NCBI GenBank assembly: GCA_020137815.1 | Contig: CM035352.1 | Span: 8,104,905 to 8,168,904 of the forward strand | Length of the DNA: 64,000 nucleotides | From: Hormiphora californensis | Lineage: Eukaryota > Ctenophora > Tentaculata > Cydippida > Pleurobrachiidae | Direction of reading: 5' to 3' | Shown here: positions 32,401-43,442 of the stretch, in pieces | Numbering within the stretch: position 1 is the first letter of the stretch | Layout: each line of letters opens with the position of its first letter | Made by a program: the position numbers and the translations under genes | The notes under the pieces: generated by a model | Told to the model about the DNA's origin: nothing | Seen by the model: the letters and a program-made list of their open reading frames with translations, nothing else | The model's database searches: none

Positions 32401-35400
32401 TCCAAATCGCAATTTCTTACCGAGAAAATTTTCTCGAATCGTATTTTCTAAGCGAGAAATTTTCCCGAATCGCAATTTCTTACCGAGAAAATTTTCTCGA
32501 ATCGTATTTTCTAAGCGAGAAATTTCCCCGAATCGCAATTTCTTACCGTTTATGTAAAGCTGGGTTCCATTTATGTTCATGTACATGTATTATTTATACT
32601 TTTTTCACGCACCCACATCCTTCATTATTTTTTTGTATTTTTTTGTATTTTTTTGTATTGTTTGTATGGAAAAAAACAGGAATTTTGGATACTTTTATGT
32701 ATGGTCCGTACAAAAAAATACAAAAAAATACAAAAAAATAGGTTGGAACCCCCCCCCCCCCACACGATTCACTATATCGGTCTACAACTTGTCGAGTAAG
32801 GGGTCTTCTCCACCCCTTACTCAACAATCTACAACTGAGTTCCCTCTGTTTCAGCTGTGAGTTGTGTAAAAAGAACAGTGGGTTAATGAAGAAGCTTACG
32901 GAGGAGTTTAGTACTAACGGCCAGCCTGTAAGTGTAAATAGCACATGCTCCCCTGGCGGTGCCAGACCCCGATTTCATTCTCGAATCTGAGCACACGACA
33001 GTGCCCTCAGATGGGGCCCGCTATGGCAGACAGGAGCTACCTCCCTAGGTTTCCTGTTTTCTGCCTAATAATTATATCTGCATCTACTAACACTGCTGTC
33101 CTCTCAGTCAGGAGATACAGTGTTCGGTTCCTTCCTTGTGACAGATAGGAATATGAACTATGTGATGGAGAAGTATAACCTAACCTCCGTACCAACCATA
33201 TTATACCATCACATGGGCCAGCCAGCTCAGTTCTACACTGGATCATTCCGTCCAATGGGTAATCTGAAAATGGTGGCATTTTGTGTGAGACTTTCTATAG
33301 TCCCCTAACTAGGGAATTTTTTAGTATTATTATAAGAGTTGAGCCCACCCCAATATGATATATCACCCTCCACCCCATCCCTCCGCCCCAACCCTCCAGT
33401 CGCCACCCCAACCTTCCAGTCTCCACCCCCACCATAGTCCATATATCACCCTCCACCCCAACCTATATTACCCGCCACCCCAACCTATATCACCCTCCAC
33501 CCCAACCTATAACACCCTCCACCCCACCCTATATCACCCGTCACCCCCCCCCCCTTTGCCCCAACCTTCCAGTCTCCACCCCCACCATATATCACCCTCC
33601 TCCCCCACCCTATATCACCCTCCGCCCCCACCCTCCAGTCTCAACCTCTAACCTATATCACCCTCCACCCCACCCTATATCACCCATCACCCCACAATAT
33701 ATCACCCTCCTCCCCAACCTATAACACCCGTCACCCCCACAATATATCACCCTCCTCCCCAACCTATAACACCCGTCACCCCCCCCCCCTTTGCCCCAAC
33801 CTTCCAGTCTCCACCCCCACCATATATCACCCTCCACCCCACCCTATATCACCCGTCACCCCCCCCCCCCCTTTGCCCCAACCTTCCAGTCTCCAGCCCC
33901 ACCCTATAACACCCTCCTCCCCAACCTATAACACCCGTCACCCCCACCCCCACTAGATTTGATAGTGTTTGTCAAGGGAAACACAGCTGCTACCATGATG
34001 CAATACACTGCAGAGCTAACTGGCGAGAGATTCCATCAGTACCTCAAAATGAAACCTACCGTATTTGTCAAGTTTGTCAGGTACATACGTGCTTTTACTT
34101 CTTTATTATTCTAATTGTTATCTGGCCATACTTGATCTACCAAACCCTCTCAGAGCGCGGTGTGAGCCACACAAGTTGCCACACATGAAAATCTGTTTTA
34201 CTCTACCCTCTGGCACCCAAAATTAATAATTATATACTCTCTGCAGTGAGCAGAAAGATGCACATACATGTTTCAACGAGCTGACTTATAACGGTATCGC
34301 AGCACTAGCTACTGACTGGAAGAACCCTGCAGTTTTTGCAAAGGTAAACAAATATCAGTCAGCTGCCACTAGAGAAACTACTGTTACATACCCTGACAAC
34401 CCTTCGTGTCCCAATTGAAAGATGTGGGCCCTATATCCATTACCCACCCACCCCCTTTCTATTCACCACTCCTCCCACCACAGTTCAACGTGACAAAGTA
34501 CCCGGAAGTGCTGGGTAATGACTCTATTGCTGTTGACACTATGTGGTCTTTATACGTGTACAAGTGGGGCATTAGATACCAATACCAACCGGCTGATAAC
34601 ATGGAGCGTAAGTGACGTTATCTTCGGCCATCAGCAGCTTGCCAATTAAGTCTTGTAAACTCAGAAGCACAATTATAGTGTTGAATTCAAATAAAAAACA
34701 GATTGGTAAATCACTATATTTCTCTAGAGGATGTTGCTGCGTTGGAAAGGTTATCTGGTGACCTGATCACGACAATAGATCACAAACACGATACTGTGAC
34801 AGAGCCTGGCCAAGCTGAAACAATGGTCATAATGGGAATGTTTCCTAGAGAAGGTATGGTAATGTTCTTTCCATATTTCGAAATCAAGTAAAGTAATCCA
34901 AAACAAATGACTAACAAATGTATGTGAAGTGATTTCAATTTTTTGAGATTTCGTTCTGATGATTGAAAACATCTCGTTCCTACTAACACTAACAGATACC
35001 TAACACTAACAGATACCTAACTAACATACCTAACACACCTAACAATATGACACCCCAACACCTAGTAACTGAGTACACACAGACATTGACACAGTGGATT
35101 ATTAGCCAAGAAAGCGAGGTTGAGTATTATCAAACATTCGACAGACGACTAATGAAACGGTTTAATGTAAGTGATCGAACTGGGACAACCAACCAAGACA
35201 CTTCTTATGATTAAGTGTACTATTAAACAAGTACAAAGATAGTTAGAAATGTTTGCTGTAACTTAGTTAGTATTGTAATAGTATTCCAAATTATCAGGTT
35301 ACTGAGCCAGAGATATTCATTATCTATCCCACTGACTGCGTGGTACATAACAAGGTTGGAGGACCCGCAATTAAACGAGTCAAATTCGCTGGACGGAGCC

Positions 35401-36976
35401 AGGTGAGAAATGTCTACTTTTTTTTCTGGGTGAAGCCCAACGCTTGTAAAGATCCAAATTCCAAAATGAACACCTTGCCAATTATATGGTAACACGGAGG
35501 GGGGGGGATTGTCACACGTCACGTAACCAAATTCTCAATGTTTTTAATAAACCACTGTGAAACCTATAGTGTCCGATCAGCCCTACTTTTTACCCAATTT
35601 CCCTCTTCCTATCAGGAGGAAATACATACTGAACTGTTCGAAGCGATACACGATACAGACAAGTACCCCCTTATCTGTGGGGCCAACTACCGAGGTCTAA
35701 CCTTCAGCGGCAGTGTGAGAGGGAGACATATGGTGCAGATATATATCCACCTTGACTGGGGCCACGATGGGCATTCCCGTAGGTCTTATAGTTTTGTAGT
35801 TTTATATTTTTGTTGTGCAGGGTGGGGGGGGGGGGGTATGAAATATTAGCACACATAATATCTGTCCGCTAGTGTCTGGTCAACCCTACAATTAAAATGG
35901 GGTCTGTTATTGTACCATGTAATGTGTTATGACCCATCACCACTACTAACCCCCGTTATCTTCCTAAGATATGAGTTACTGGACGAAAAGGCTAACACCA
36001 CTGGCGGTAAAATACCGAGAGAAGGGATTCTACTTTGTTTTCGCAGATGAGGAAATGCACTTTGATACCGTCCATGATTACAAGCTCCGTGAGGGAACTG
36101 CTTCTGAGATCCTATTCTGTATATTTACCGGGTGGGTACTGATTTATTAGGAGCATCATTGCGAGGGAAAAAACTAAGATTTTGAATCTGGATGTTATTC
36201 TGGACATTGTCGGAACGCGCGATGCTTTCTTTGTGAAACATGACGCGCGCAACGGGCAGAAGACCAGCGTGGATCCACCCTGTTTTTAACATTTCCCCCT
36301 CCCTCCACCCTCTAAAGACAACTGACCTCCCTTCCTTTCTTCCAGTATGTCAATGGGACTACCATACCACCCCACCGCTGAGGAACTGGACGATGCTGAC
36401 AGTGTCACTGATCTGATAGAAAGTTACATAAAGAACATCATCGCCGGGAAAATAAGGCCGAATATGAAGAGCGAGAGGGGTGCCGTTCCTTGGAGCCACG
36501 GGAAAATGAACAAGATTGTGGGCAGCCAGATTTATGATTTTATGGAGCAAACGGACAAGTTTATCATCCTCATTCTAGCATATGTAAGTTACTACAAATT
36601 ACAGTGAAGCGACCCGTATTATTTTTTAGTTATATTTATCTTGACCACATATTGATATTGATTCCAAATGTTCTCTTTTACACAGGAATACGATGCCTCC
36701 TTCTTGAAGGTCAACAAGTTTTTGGAGACCAAGGCAGTGGAATACCCTGATATCCTGTTTGGTAGGATCAACATCAAAACCAATAACATCTTCTTTAACT
36801 TGAGCAAGGCGAAACGTCGACAAAACCAAGTCATTGTGAAGTCGAGGGGAGTGGGGAGTGAAATGACCGTATATGGCGATATGATACGTGATATAGAAGA
36901 TGGGTTTAAGACAGTTTTGGCTGACTATGAGTATTACGAAATACCTGAAGTGCATGAGAAACATGATGAACTTTAG
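26456..36976 (+). CDS. ER-lumen multi-thioredoxin-fold protein (PDI family, 778 aa, HDEL end)
   Basis: Sixteen exons close in frame: 26456..26516, 26792..26933, 27028..27245, 27760..27919, 32855..32927, 33108..33258, 33957..34080, 34247..34343, 34484..34607, 34728..34853, 35066..35166, 35298..35402, 35616..35778, 35969..36131, 36346..36583 and 36686..36976. Residues 1-17 form a signal peptide (MLRLLYLVCSIHLVSA) and the protein ends in HDEL, the ER-retrieval signal, so it acts in the ER lumen. A CxxC motif, CELC, lies at residues 195-198 after FYDDD, and TSVPT later in that domain has the cis-proline typical of thioredoxin folds. Further folds follow, but their CxxC is missing; the last reads LILAYEYDASFLK where PDI would have the active site. 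Length and the single redox motif recall TXNDC16/ERp90-type proteins, but I cannot confirm orthology. Intron 4 (4.9 kb) hosts another gene and a transposon. Confidence 0.87.
26576..26747. mobile_element. pogo/Tigger-like MITE, 172 bp
   Basis: Ends are CAGTCGGACCCCGATTTAGG and its near reverse complement, flanked on both sides by TA (26574-26575 and 26748-26749). The GATTTAG-rich interior and CAGT-type ends match the pogo branch of Tc1/mariner. It lies in intron 1 of the ER thioredoxin-fold gene and has no coding capacity. Confidence 0.75.
28308..30257 (+). CDS. Intronless BTB/POZ-like protein nested in an intron (649 aa)
   Basis: A single open frame of 649 codons lies on the same strand as its host gene, in intron 4. 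Residues of about 115-230 read as a BTB fold (IELDVMENKIVSANSFVLAA, then LTEFSEGGVKEFLTFCYTG), and residues 1-90 look like a more degenerate copy of the same fold. The helical part after residue 230 could be BACK-like. The C-terminal third, containing CSALDKSVLSSLVDAV and FRVGGHQITVRFPDSVCPP, matches nothing I know. BTB proteins commonly dimerise and recruit cullin-3, but that is family knowledge only. The lack of introns in an intron-rich neighbourhood, and a truncated tandem copy directly downstream, suggest a retrocopy or a mobile or expanding family. The Met at 28308 is the first in frame and not otherwise supported. Confidence 0.65.
   Translation: MVVAINFGLHYHGLPSLNDLALLTAEDKVVKASSFVLKVLSPVIQALSTNEVDLEEFSESTVREVVHRCYSIGAGIGDTTEATPEVQALADFLGFPWLLEEQEPLGELTVPFNFSEHYLVMDELNNIELDVMENKIVSANSFVLAANSIFIGKLVAKEGVKNINLTEFSEGGVKEFLTFCYTGSMGEVLTKKNFREINKLSFALKVDWIRNGCLKFYCTLCAILETLEEAFFLFHEAAFVLKEAGSRKFIQALRIGLNLKPGLRLELMRSFLSRNLTSAHFTSVDVCLYLAQDKIVNLYRYLLSVINQKTPPFELNDGEMRLLQPYYLARCSALDKSVLSSLVDAVNSGISSTQLRLVFAKFGKALTSEYNGFRQLKYREVDKEMAIALYGLIQFPIKINFEFDVLRDGAQATRMRLMDMLDAEKKIETWHHLFEGAGGYNAVPKVLGFWDNIPLPIIYGLGHYNYMLKLMEALDTRSCYGLDDSEGPHTSSFKSIIKLCNVHLAGHFKEDSITIGDLRVDEQSFNLCLQLHSEEKSYCGINPVDSSKRCCVLVTVIARFDEWPEVEMYPCIDQEFINQHKDKCLHQDLASLQVIYFRVGGHQITVRFPDSVCPPREPLVLHWFVAELEEEALRNSDISVTEFEASDVV
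30616..31572 (+). pseudogene. Broken tandem copy of the BTB-like gene
   Basis: The sequence from 30616 repeats 29277 onward at high identity, including the 3' flank past the stop (ATGCATGTGGGAAGAAGAC). It starts inside the C-terminal third, so the BTB part is missing. Near 31313 a 13-nt deletion relative to copy 1 (ACAGTGACGAATGG here) shifts the frame; the reading continues in a second frame to 31572. The last 20 codons also differ between copies. Most likely a non-functional duplicate. Confidence 0.8.
31874..32760. mobile_element. Non-autonomous hAT-like element, 887 bp, 8-bp target duplication
   Basis: The left end GGGGGGGTTCCAACCTATTT is the reverse complement of the right end, and both are flanked by CACACGAT (31866..31873 and 32761..32768). 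Eight-base duplications are the hAT hallmark. The interior is A-rich AAAAAATAC repeats on both sides of a 63-bp satellite array. No transposase is encoded. Confidence 0.78.
32127..32548. repeat. 63-bp satellite array built on a palindrome
   Basis: About 6.5 copies of a 63-bp unit, each holding the 16-bp palindrome CGAGAAAATTTTCTCG (or a one-base variant) plus CCCCGAATCGCAATTTC. Because 63 is divisible by three, frames of 170-205 codons stay open on both strands; these are not genes. It is carried inside the hAT-like element. Confidence 0.88.
33352..33952. repeat. C-rich minisatellite in intron 6 of the ER thioredoxin-fold gene
   Basis: Imperfect tandem repeats of a 20-22 bp theme, CACCCTCCACCCCAACCTAT, fill nearly the whole intron up to the acceptor of exon 7. 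Larger blocks with CTTTGCCCCAACCTTCCAG recur three times. The CTAG and CCAG endings resemble 3' splice sites. Confidence 0.85.
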
Positions 36977-37018
36977 ATTGTTTGATATCTACCGAACCTT
37001 CACAGAGCGGTGCGAGTT

Positions 37019-37024
37019 TTTATT
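37019..37024 (-). terminator. Poly(A) signal of the desaturase gene
   Basis: AATAAA on the minus strand, 201 nt past the desaturase stop at 37225 and only 43 nt from the stop of the convergent gene (36976). The two 3' UTRs must be very short or overlap. Confidence 0.55.
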
Positions 37025-37224
37025 GTTAACTTGATAATCTGATTCAACTCGTTATTTTATAAACGGGAAAAAGAAATTGTTGCGAATGAAAATGTTTAAC
37101 TACAAGTGAGACAGCGAGGTGCCAGCGCTGTAAGAGGGTCGAATGGGTGTGGGTCGGGGTCACGACGTTGTGGGGGTACACGATTTCTCTTCTTCACTGT
37201 CAGGCCAATGCTCTGATCACTTCT

Positions 37225-40200
37225 TCACTCCACTTTCTTGGCTTGAGCGGGTTCCCTGAAATAAAAGTAGAGACATCAAAAACCATCCAATTATACATTC
37301 GCCTTATCCCAAGAAAGAAATGACTTTTCCAAATAAAATGAAACGGCCGGTGCTCATAGGATCATCTTCTCAACCCTGTCTCACCGGTTCAACTCACGTT
37401 TTGGCAACACCCCTCCTCACACGGCTGTAAGGTCCAATCTCGGGGTCTGTAATGTACTTGTACAAGACACCACACCAGGAATCATAGTGGGGCATCTGGT
37501 AGTATTCCGGGGCAATCTCTTTCACTTTGGGCAACCTAGGGAGTTCAAATAGAGTCATTAGAAGGAATTGTTATATCTTCTGGCCAGGGGCTACCGAATG
37601 ATGGGATCATTATATAGAAGGGTTGTGTCATGTGTTGAGGTTTTTCAGGAGGGGGGGGGGGCTTCAGGGGATTTCAGAATGAACAAAGAGCTGACACAAT
37701 TGAATGAATTGTCCCTTTTGATTGATTGATCCTTACCTAGACCATGAGACATAAGGGAAATCATGGTGTTCATTATGGTATCCTACATTCCAGGCAATGT
37801 AGTTGAGAGGCCCATAATAACTGTATGTCTCCTGACCCTTGATGAAGGTGTAATGCTCACTAATGAAGTGGCCTGCCATGGGGTGTAGACCCATACCGAG
37901 AAGAGTGCCCCCAATGAGGTAGGCAAGGGCCCAGGGACCTGAATCAGAGGGAGAGGGGGAGGTGATTAGAGGAAGGAAAATAAAAGCAATTCGCAACTTC
38001 TAGCTGGATAACAAATCGAGCGTCTAAAGGGAGATATATGTATCAGTAATATGTGTTTACCCGCAATCTGGTAGATGAGGTAGTTCCAGCCGATAGTCCA
38101 GACAGAGTTCAAGATCTCTAGGTTCTCCATGGGTTTGGGGTGGACAAACAAAGGTCGGATGGTGTAGAACAGGGGCTGGAGAATCACCCAAATCAGCTGA
38201 AACAGGATTTGGTGAGTGTGATATGGGTGTGATATGAGTGTGATGGAGTGTCTCATTTTCTAAGCCCCCAACATTTCCTTGTTCCCCAGCAGGGCCCCCA
38301 GCTGCAGTATCGTATAACTATTCTACCATATAGTACCTTGGTGAAAGTATTGTAGAAGAGGTACCCCTCCAGGTGGGTAGGGATGTCCACATCTAACTTC
38401 TCATCACCCTGGTACCTGTGGTGCTCCAGGTGGTACTTCTTGAAGGTGATAGAACTAGGCACCCCCAGGGGAATATTGGCAACAAATCCTGAAACAGGGT
38501 GTTTGATTAGTAATTGGAGAGTAGAATCAGCTGGGTGGAACATATATGGGAAATGGGCAGGAAATATTGGTTACGAAGTCACCCCTATTATTGCTTGTGC
38601 AGAGGGGTAATTTTCATTACAATTGGAAATGTGGGAAGCGTGTGTTGGGGAAATGTGTGTCGTGGGAAAGTATGCTTTTTATGCGACACTTTACTTCACA
38701 CAACAGAGAGGATTTCATCACGATTAGATTGACCTGGAGATTGGAGAGAGTTAGGACCTAACTGTTAGGAAAACTATATCACATTATCAGACAAGTTGAA
38801 CCTACCAATGAACCTGTTCATTCTTGGTGATCCGTGTCCAAATGCCAAATTATGGGAGATCTCATGCATCGCCAGGGATAAGTTGTGGTTAATTGTACCT
38901 AGACAAACACAGTGCGATACTTTTAGTTGTTCTAACCCTCCCTTACATGAGAGAGGGTCGAACAAAGCAAACTTTCTTTTATAACCCGTTCGTTAGCGAA
39001 GACATTGCATCTTCTGAAGACTCATTATTGCTAATAGACCCCCGACCTACCTCCGAGTGCCCAAGCAAGGAAGAACATTGCGGGACCGGGTAGCTGTGCG
39101 ATATAGTAGGCAGTTACCAGTTGAAATGTGACAATCAGGGGAACAAGGTATTTCATGTAGGGATCTGCTCCAAATAACTCCTTCATCTGTGGATACTTTT
39201 CTGAAACAGAGGGGAGTTAGGATAGCTGAAGACGTCTGACATATATCAGTCGAAAGCTCCTGTTCTTAATTGAATATTAGTACTGCAAAATCGTTGTTTC
39301 TCTTTAATTGGGAGTTAGGATACTGAAATAGAGGGGAAATGGGGAGTTAGGGTACTGAAATAGAGGGGAGATGAGGAGTTAGGGTACTGAAATAGAGGGG
39401 AGATGGGGAGTTAGGGTACTGAAATAGAGGGGAGATGGGGAGTTAGGGTACTGAAATAGAGGGGAGATGGGGAGTTAGGGTACTGAAATAGAGGGGAGAT
39501 GGGGAGTTAGGATACTGAAATAGAGGGGAGATGGGGAGTTAGGATACTGAAATAGAGGGGAGATGGGGAGTTAGGATACTGAAATAGAGGGGAGATGGGG
39601 AGTTAGGATACTGAAATAGAGGGGAGATGAGGAGTTAGGGTACTGAAATAGAGGGGAGATGGGGAGTTAGGGTACTGAAATAGAGGGGAGATGGGGAGTT
39701 AGGATACTGAAATAGAGGGGAGATGGGGAGTTAGGATACTGAAATAGAGGGGAGATGGGGAGTTAGGATACTGAAATAGAGGGGAGATGAGGAGTTAGGG
39801 TACTGAAATAGAGGGGAGATGGGGAGTTAGGGTACTGAAATAGAGGGGAGATGGGGAGTTAGGGTACTGAAATAGAGGGGAGATGGGGAGTTAGGATACT
39901 GAAATAGAGGGGAGATGGGGAGTTAGGATACTGAAATAGAGGGGAGATGGGGAGTTAGGGTACTGAAATAGAGGGGAGATGAGGAGTTAGGGTACTGAAA
40001 TAGAGGGGAGATGGGGAGTTAGGATACTGAAATAGAGGGGAGATGGGGAGTTAGGATACTGAAATAGAGGGGAGATGGGGAGTTAGGATACTGAAATAGA
40101 GGGGAGATGGGGAGTTAGGATACTGAAATAGAGGGGAGATGGGGAGTTAGGATACTGAAATAGAGGGGAGATGGGGAGTTAGGATACTGAAATAGAGGGG

Positions 40201-43200
40201 AGATGAGGAGTTAGGGTACTGAAATAGAGGGGAGATGGGGAGTTAGGGTACTGAAATAGAGGGGAGATGGGGAGTTAGGGTACTGAAATAGAGGGGAGAT
40301 GGGGAGTTAGGATACTGAAATAGAGGGGAGATGGGGAGTTAGGATACTGAAATAGAGGGGAGATGGGGAGTTAGGGTATTGAAATAGAGGGGAGATGGGG
40401 AGTTAGGATACTGAAATAGAGGGGAGATGGGGAGTTAGGATACTGAAATAGAGGGGAGATGGGGAGTTAGGATACTGAAATAGAGGGGAGATGGGGAGTT
40501 AGGATACTGAAATAGAGGGGAGATGGGGAGTTAGGATACTGAAATAGAGGGGAGATGAGGAGTTAGGGTACTGAAATAGAGGGGAGATGGGGAGTTAGGG
40601 TACTGAAATAGAGGGGAGATGGGGAGTTAGGGTACTGAAATAGAGGGGAGATGGGGAGTTAGGATACTGAAATAGAGGGGAGATGGGGAGTTAGGATACT
40701 GAAATAGAGGGGAGATGGGGAGTTAGGGTATTGAAATAGAGGGGAGATGGGGAGTTAGGATACTGAAATAGAGGGGAGATGGGGAGTTAGGATACTGAAA
40801 TAGAGGGGAGATGGGGAGTTAGGATACTGAAATAGAGGGGAGATGGGGAGTTAGGATACTGAAATAGAGGGGAGATGGGGAGTTAGGGTACTGAAATAGA
40901 GGGGAGATGGGGAGTTAGGATACTGAAACAGAGGGGAGATGGGGAGTTAGGATACTGAAATAGAGGGGAGATGGGGAGTTAGGATACTGAAATAGAGGGG
41001 AGATGGGGAGTTAGGATACTGAAATAGAGGGGAGATGGGGAGTTAGGATACTGAAATAGAGGGGAGATGAGGAGTTAGGATACTGAAATAGAGGGGAGAT
41101 GGGGAGTTAGGATACTGAAATAGAGGGGAGATGGGGAGTTAGGGTACTGAAATAGAGGGGAGATGGGGAGTTAGGATACTGAAATAGAGGGGAGATGGGG
41201 AGTTAGGATACTGAAATAGAGGGGAGATGAGGAGTTAGGGTACTGAAATAGAGGGGAGATGAGGAGTTAGGGTACTGAAATAGAGGGGAGATGGGGAGTT
41301 AGGATACTGAAATAGAGGGGAGATGGGGAGTTAGGGTACTGAAATAGAGGGGAGATGAGGAGTTAGGATACTGAAATAGAGGGGAGATGGGGAGTTAGGA
41401 TACTGAAATAGAGGGGAGATGGGGAGTTAGGATACTGAAATAGAGGGGAGATGAGGAGTTAGGGTACTGAAATAGAGGGGAGATGAGGAGTTAGGGTACT
41501 GAAATAGAGGGGAGATGGGGAGTTAGGATACTGAAATAGAGGGGAGATGGGGAGTTAGGATACTGAAATAGAGGGGAGATGGGGAGTTAGGATACTGAAA
41601 TAGAGGGGAGATGGGGAGTTAGGATACTGAAATAGAGGGGAGATGGGGAGTTAGGGTACTGAAATAGAGGGGAGATGGGGAGTTAGGGTATTGAAATAGA
41701 GGGGAGATGGGGAGTTAGGGTACTGAAATAGAGGGGAGATGGGGAGTTAGGATACTGAAATAGAGGGGAGATGGGGAGTTAGGGTACTGAAATAGAGGGG
41801 AGATGGGGAGTTAGGGTACTGAAATAGAGGGGAGATAGGGAGTTAGGATACTGAAATAGAGGGGAGTTAGGGTACTGAAATAGAGGGGAGATGGGGAGTT
41901 AGGATACTGAAATAGAGGGGAGATGGGGAGTTAGGGTACTGAAATAGAGGGAGATGGGGAGTTAGGATACTGAAATAGAGGGGAGATGGGGAGTTAGGAT
42001 ACTGAAATAGAGGGGAGATGAGGAGTTAGGATACTGAAATAGAGGGGAGATGGGGAGTTAGGATACTGAAATAGAGGGGAGATGGGGAGTTAGGGTACTG
42101 AAATAGAGGGGAGATGGGGAGTTAGGATACTGAAACAGAGGGGAGAGGGAGTTAGTTGCCATGCCACGCAGTTTGTCCATTCGTTAATGGGAGATGGGGA
42201 GTTAGGGTATTGAACTAGAGGGGAGAGGGGAGTTAGGGTGCTGGGTATTATAGGGATATGTTATAGGCTATTTCACTATTACATGGATTGTAGGGGAGTG
42301 GTAGGAGTTTATGGTGGAATGTGTAAGAGTAGCACAGAGATTAGAAAACATTTGTTCTGGTTTATTCTGGATGAATGTAACTTGATAATGTCACCATGAG
42401 TCGTGACGTTACATTGTCACGCCTCAAGGGCTACACACTCTTCTAGAACAAAGGAAGTGCAACTACCGGATCAGACCGCTATGCCAGCGTGATGAGGCGA
42501 CCGTGAACAACATGCAGCCGGAGTCACTGAGAGACAGAGAGACGGCGTCTCTGTTGCCGTGCGCGCTAACAACTGTAGATCAGATACCCCGCGCCCTACA
42601 ATCAAGCTGAGTTCTAATTTAGGACAGCATCGATCAGCTGTTATTTCAGCGTGTGTGATTACAGTGTTCTTGCGTGGTGATTGCACTTTTAGTGACACAT
42701 AATATCGGCAATATTAGGTGGGTTAACAAAAGAGGGTTTAAAATCACTGACTAAGTGAGAGTGTCGAGTAAGGAAAAGTTTTTAGTGTTGTGTATCTCAC
42801 ACTACATTTCATATCTGTGAGGGGTTAGGAGCATTGTGAGTGTACCGGGGCTGCATGTTATCGGAAATTGTACTTCCCTGCACTCACCATGCAAACAGTA
42901 CATTTTACAAAGACATGTGAGTGTGAGTGTGAATTAGAATGATTAACTGAATGAGGCTGTGGAGACTGGTGGATTGTAGTAAGTTGTTGTTTCCTTTGTT
43001 GATTGTTCAGTGAACAATGTTCACACGACAACAATGGAAACAACAAAGAATGGTTACTGGCTAATCATTGCTCTGCCAAACCCTTACAGAGCGTGCTCAA
43101 TTACAAAATAAAATGCTGGCTCTACTCACCGAGAATTTCCTTGCGTCGTGTAGCGTGAGGTTCATCGTCATATTTGTACTCGAAATCTGTTGTCGACACC

Positions 43201-43211
43201 ACCTGACCCAT
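37225..43211 (-). CDS. DEGS1-like: Sphingolipid delta-4 desaturase (DEGS1-like, 327 aa)
   Basis: Eight exons close in frame: 43211..43130, 39200..39051, 38898..38806, 38488..38337, 38196..38061, 37938..37737, 37535..37398 and 37255..37225. The enzyme desaturates dihydroceramide to ceramide at the ER membrane using a di-iron centre. All three histidine boxes are present at family-like positions: HEISH (residues 89-93), HLEHH (128-132) and HNEHH (259-263). Gly2 in MGQVVS fits N-myristoylation. Length matches human DEGS1 (323 aa), and [20 protein letters not shown] and [14 protein letters not shown] are nearly family consensus. Intron 1 is 3.9 kb, of which 2.8 kb is a minisatellite. The gene converges on the ER thioredoxin-fold gene with 248 bp between stops. 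Identity is very secure. Confidence 0.96.
39309..42152. repeat. 32-bp minisatellite, about 88 copies, carrying a 3' splice-site sequence
   Basis: Highly homogeneous tandem array (GATACTGAAATAGAGGGG and on, with G/A variants) in desaturase intron 1, ending about 110 bp before exon 2 on the gene's strand. Read on the gene's strand, each unit contains CCCCTCTATTTCAG, a pyrimidine tract plus AG, almost the same as the true acceptor of exon 2 (CCCCTCTGTTTCAG). The array therefore looks derived from the splice-acceptor region. Confidence 0.95.
42153..43129 (-). other. Rest of desaturase intron 1
   Basis: No exon is seen between the minisatellite and exon 1. Open frames on the minus strand at 42471..42698 and 42858..43046 have no recognised family and no splice support. 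Confidence 0.5.
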
Positions 43212-43230
43212 GATGGTGCACTACTAGCAT

Positions 43231-43442
43231 GGGAGTAGAGGTAAATAAGGGAGAGGTAAATTAGGGAGTAGATGTGAGTTAGGGAGTTTTGAAGGGGAGT
43301 AGAGGTACATTAGGGAGTTGAAGGGGGAGTAGAGGTAAGTTAGGGAGTAGAGGTAAGTTAGGGAGTAGAGGTAAGTTAGGGAGTTGAAGGGGGAGTAGAT
43401 GTGAATTAAGGAGTAGAGGTAAATAAGGGAGTAAAAGGGGTG
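43231..43442. repeat. GGTAAGTTAGGGAGTAGA minisatellite upstream of the desaturase
   Basis: About ten imperfect copies of an 18-20 bp unit directly upstream of the desaturase ATG at 43211, so in or next to its promoter. The minus-strand frame over it is a repeat artefact. Confidence 0.85.

Noticed and set aside
32074-32741. Open frames of 170 and 205 codons on opposite strands
   Set aside because: Both come from the 63-bp satellite, whose length is a multiple of three; protein text is the same repeat over and over.
39309-42152. CRISPR array
   Set aside because: Units are directly contiguous without unique spacers, in an animal intron; it is a minisatellite.
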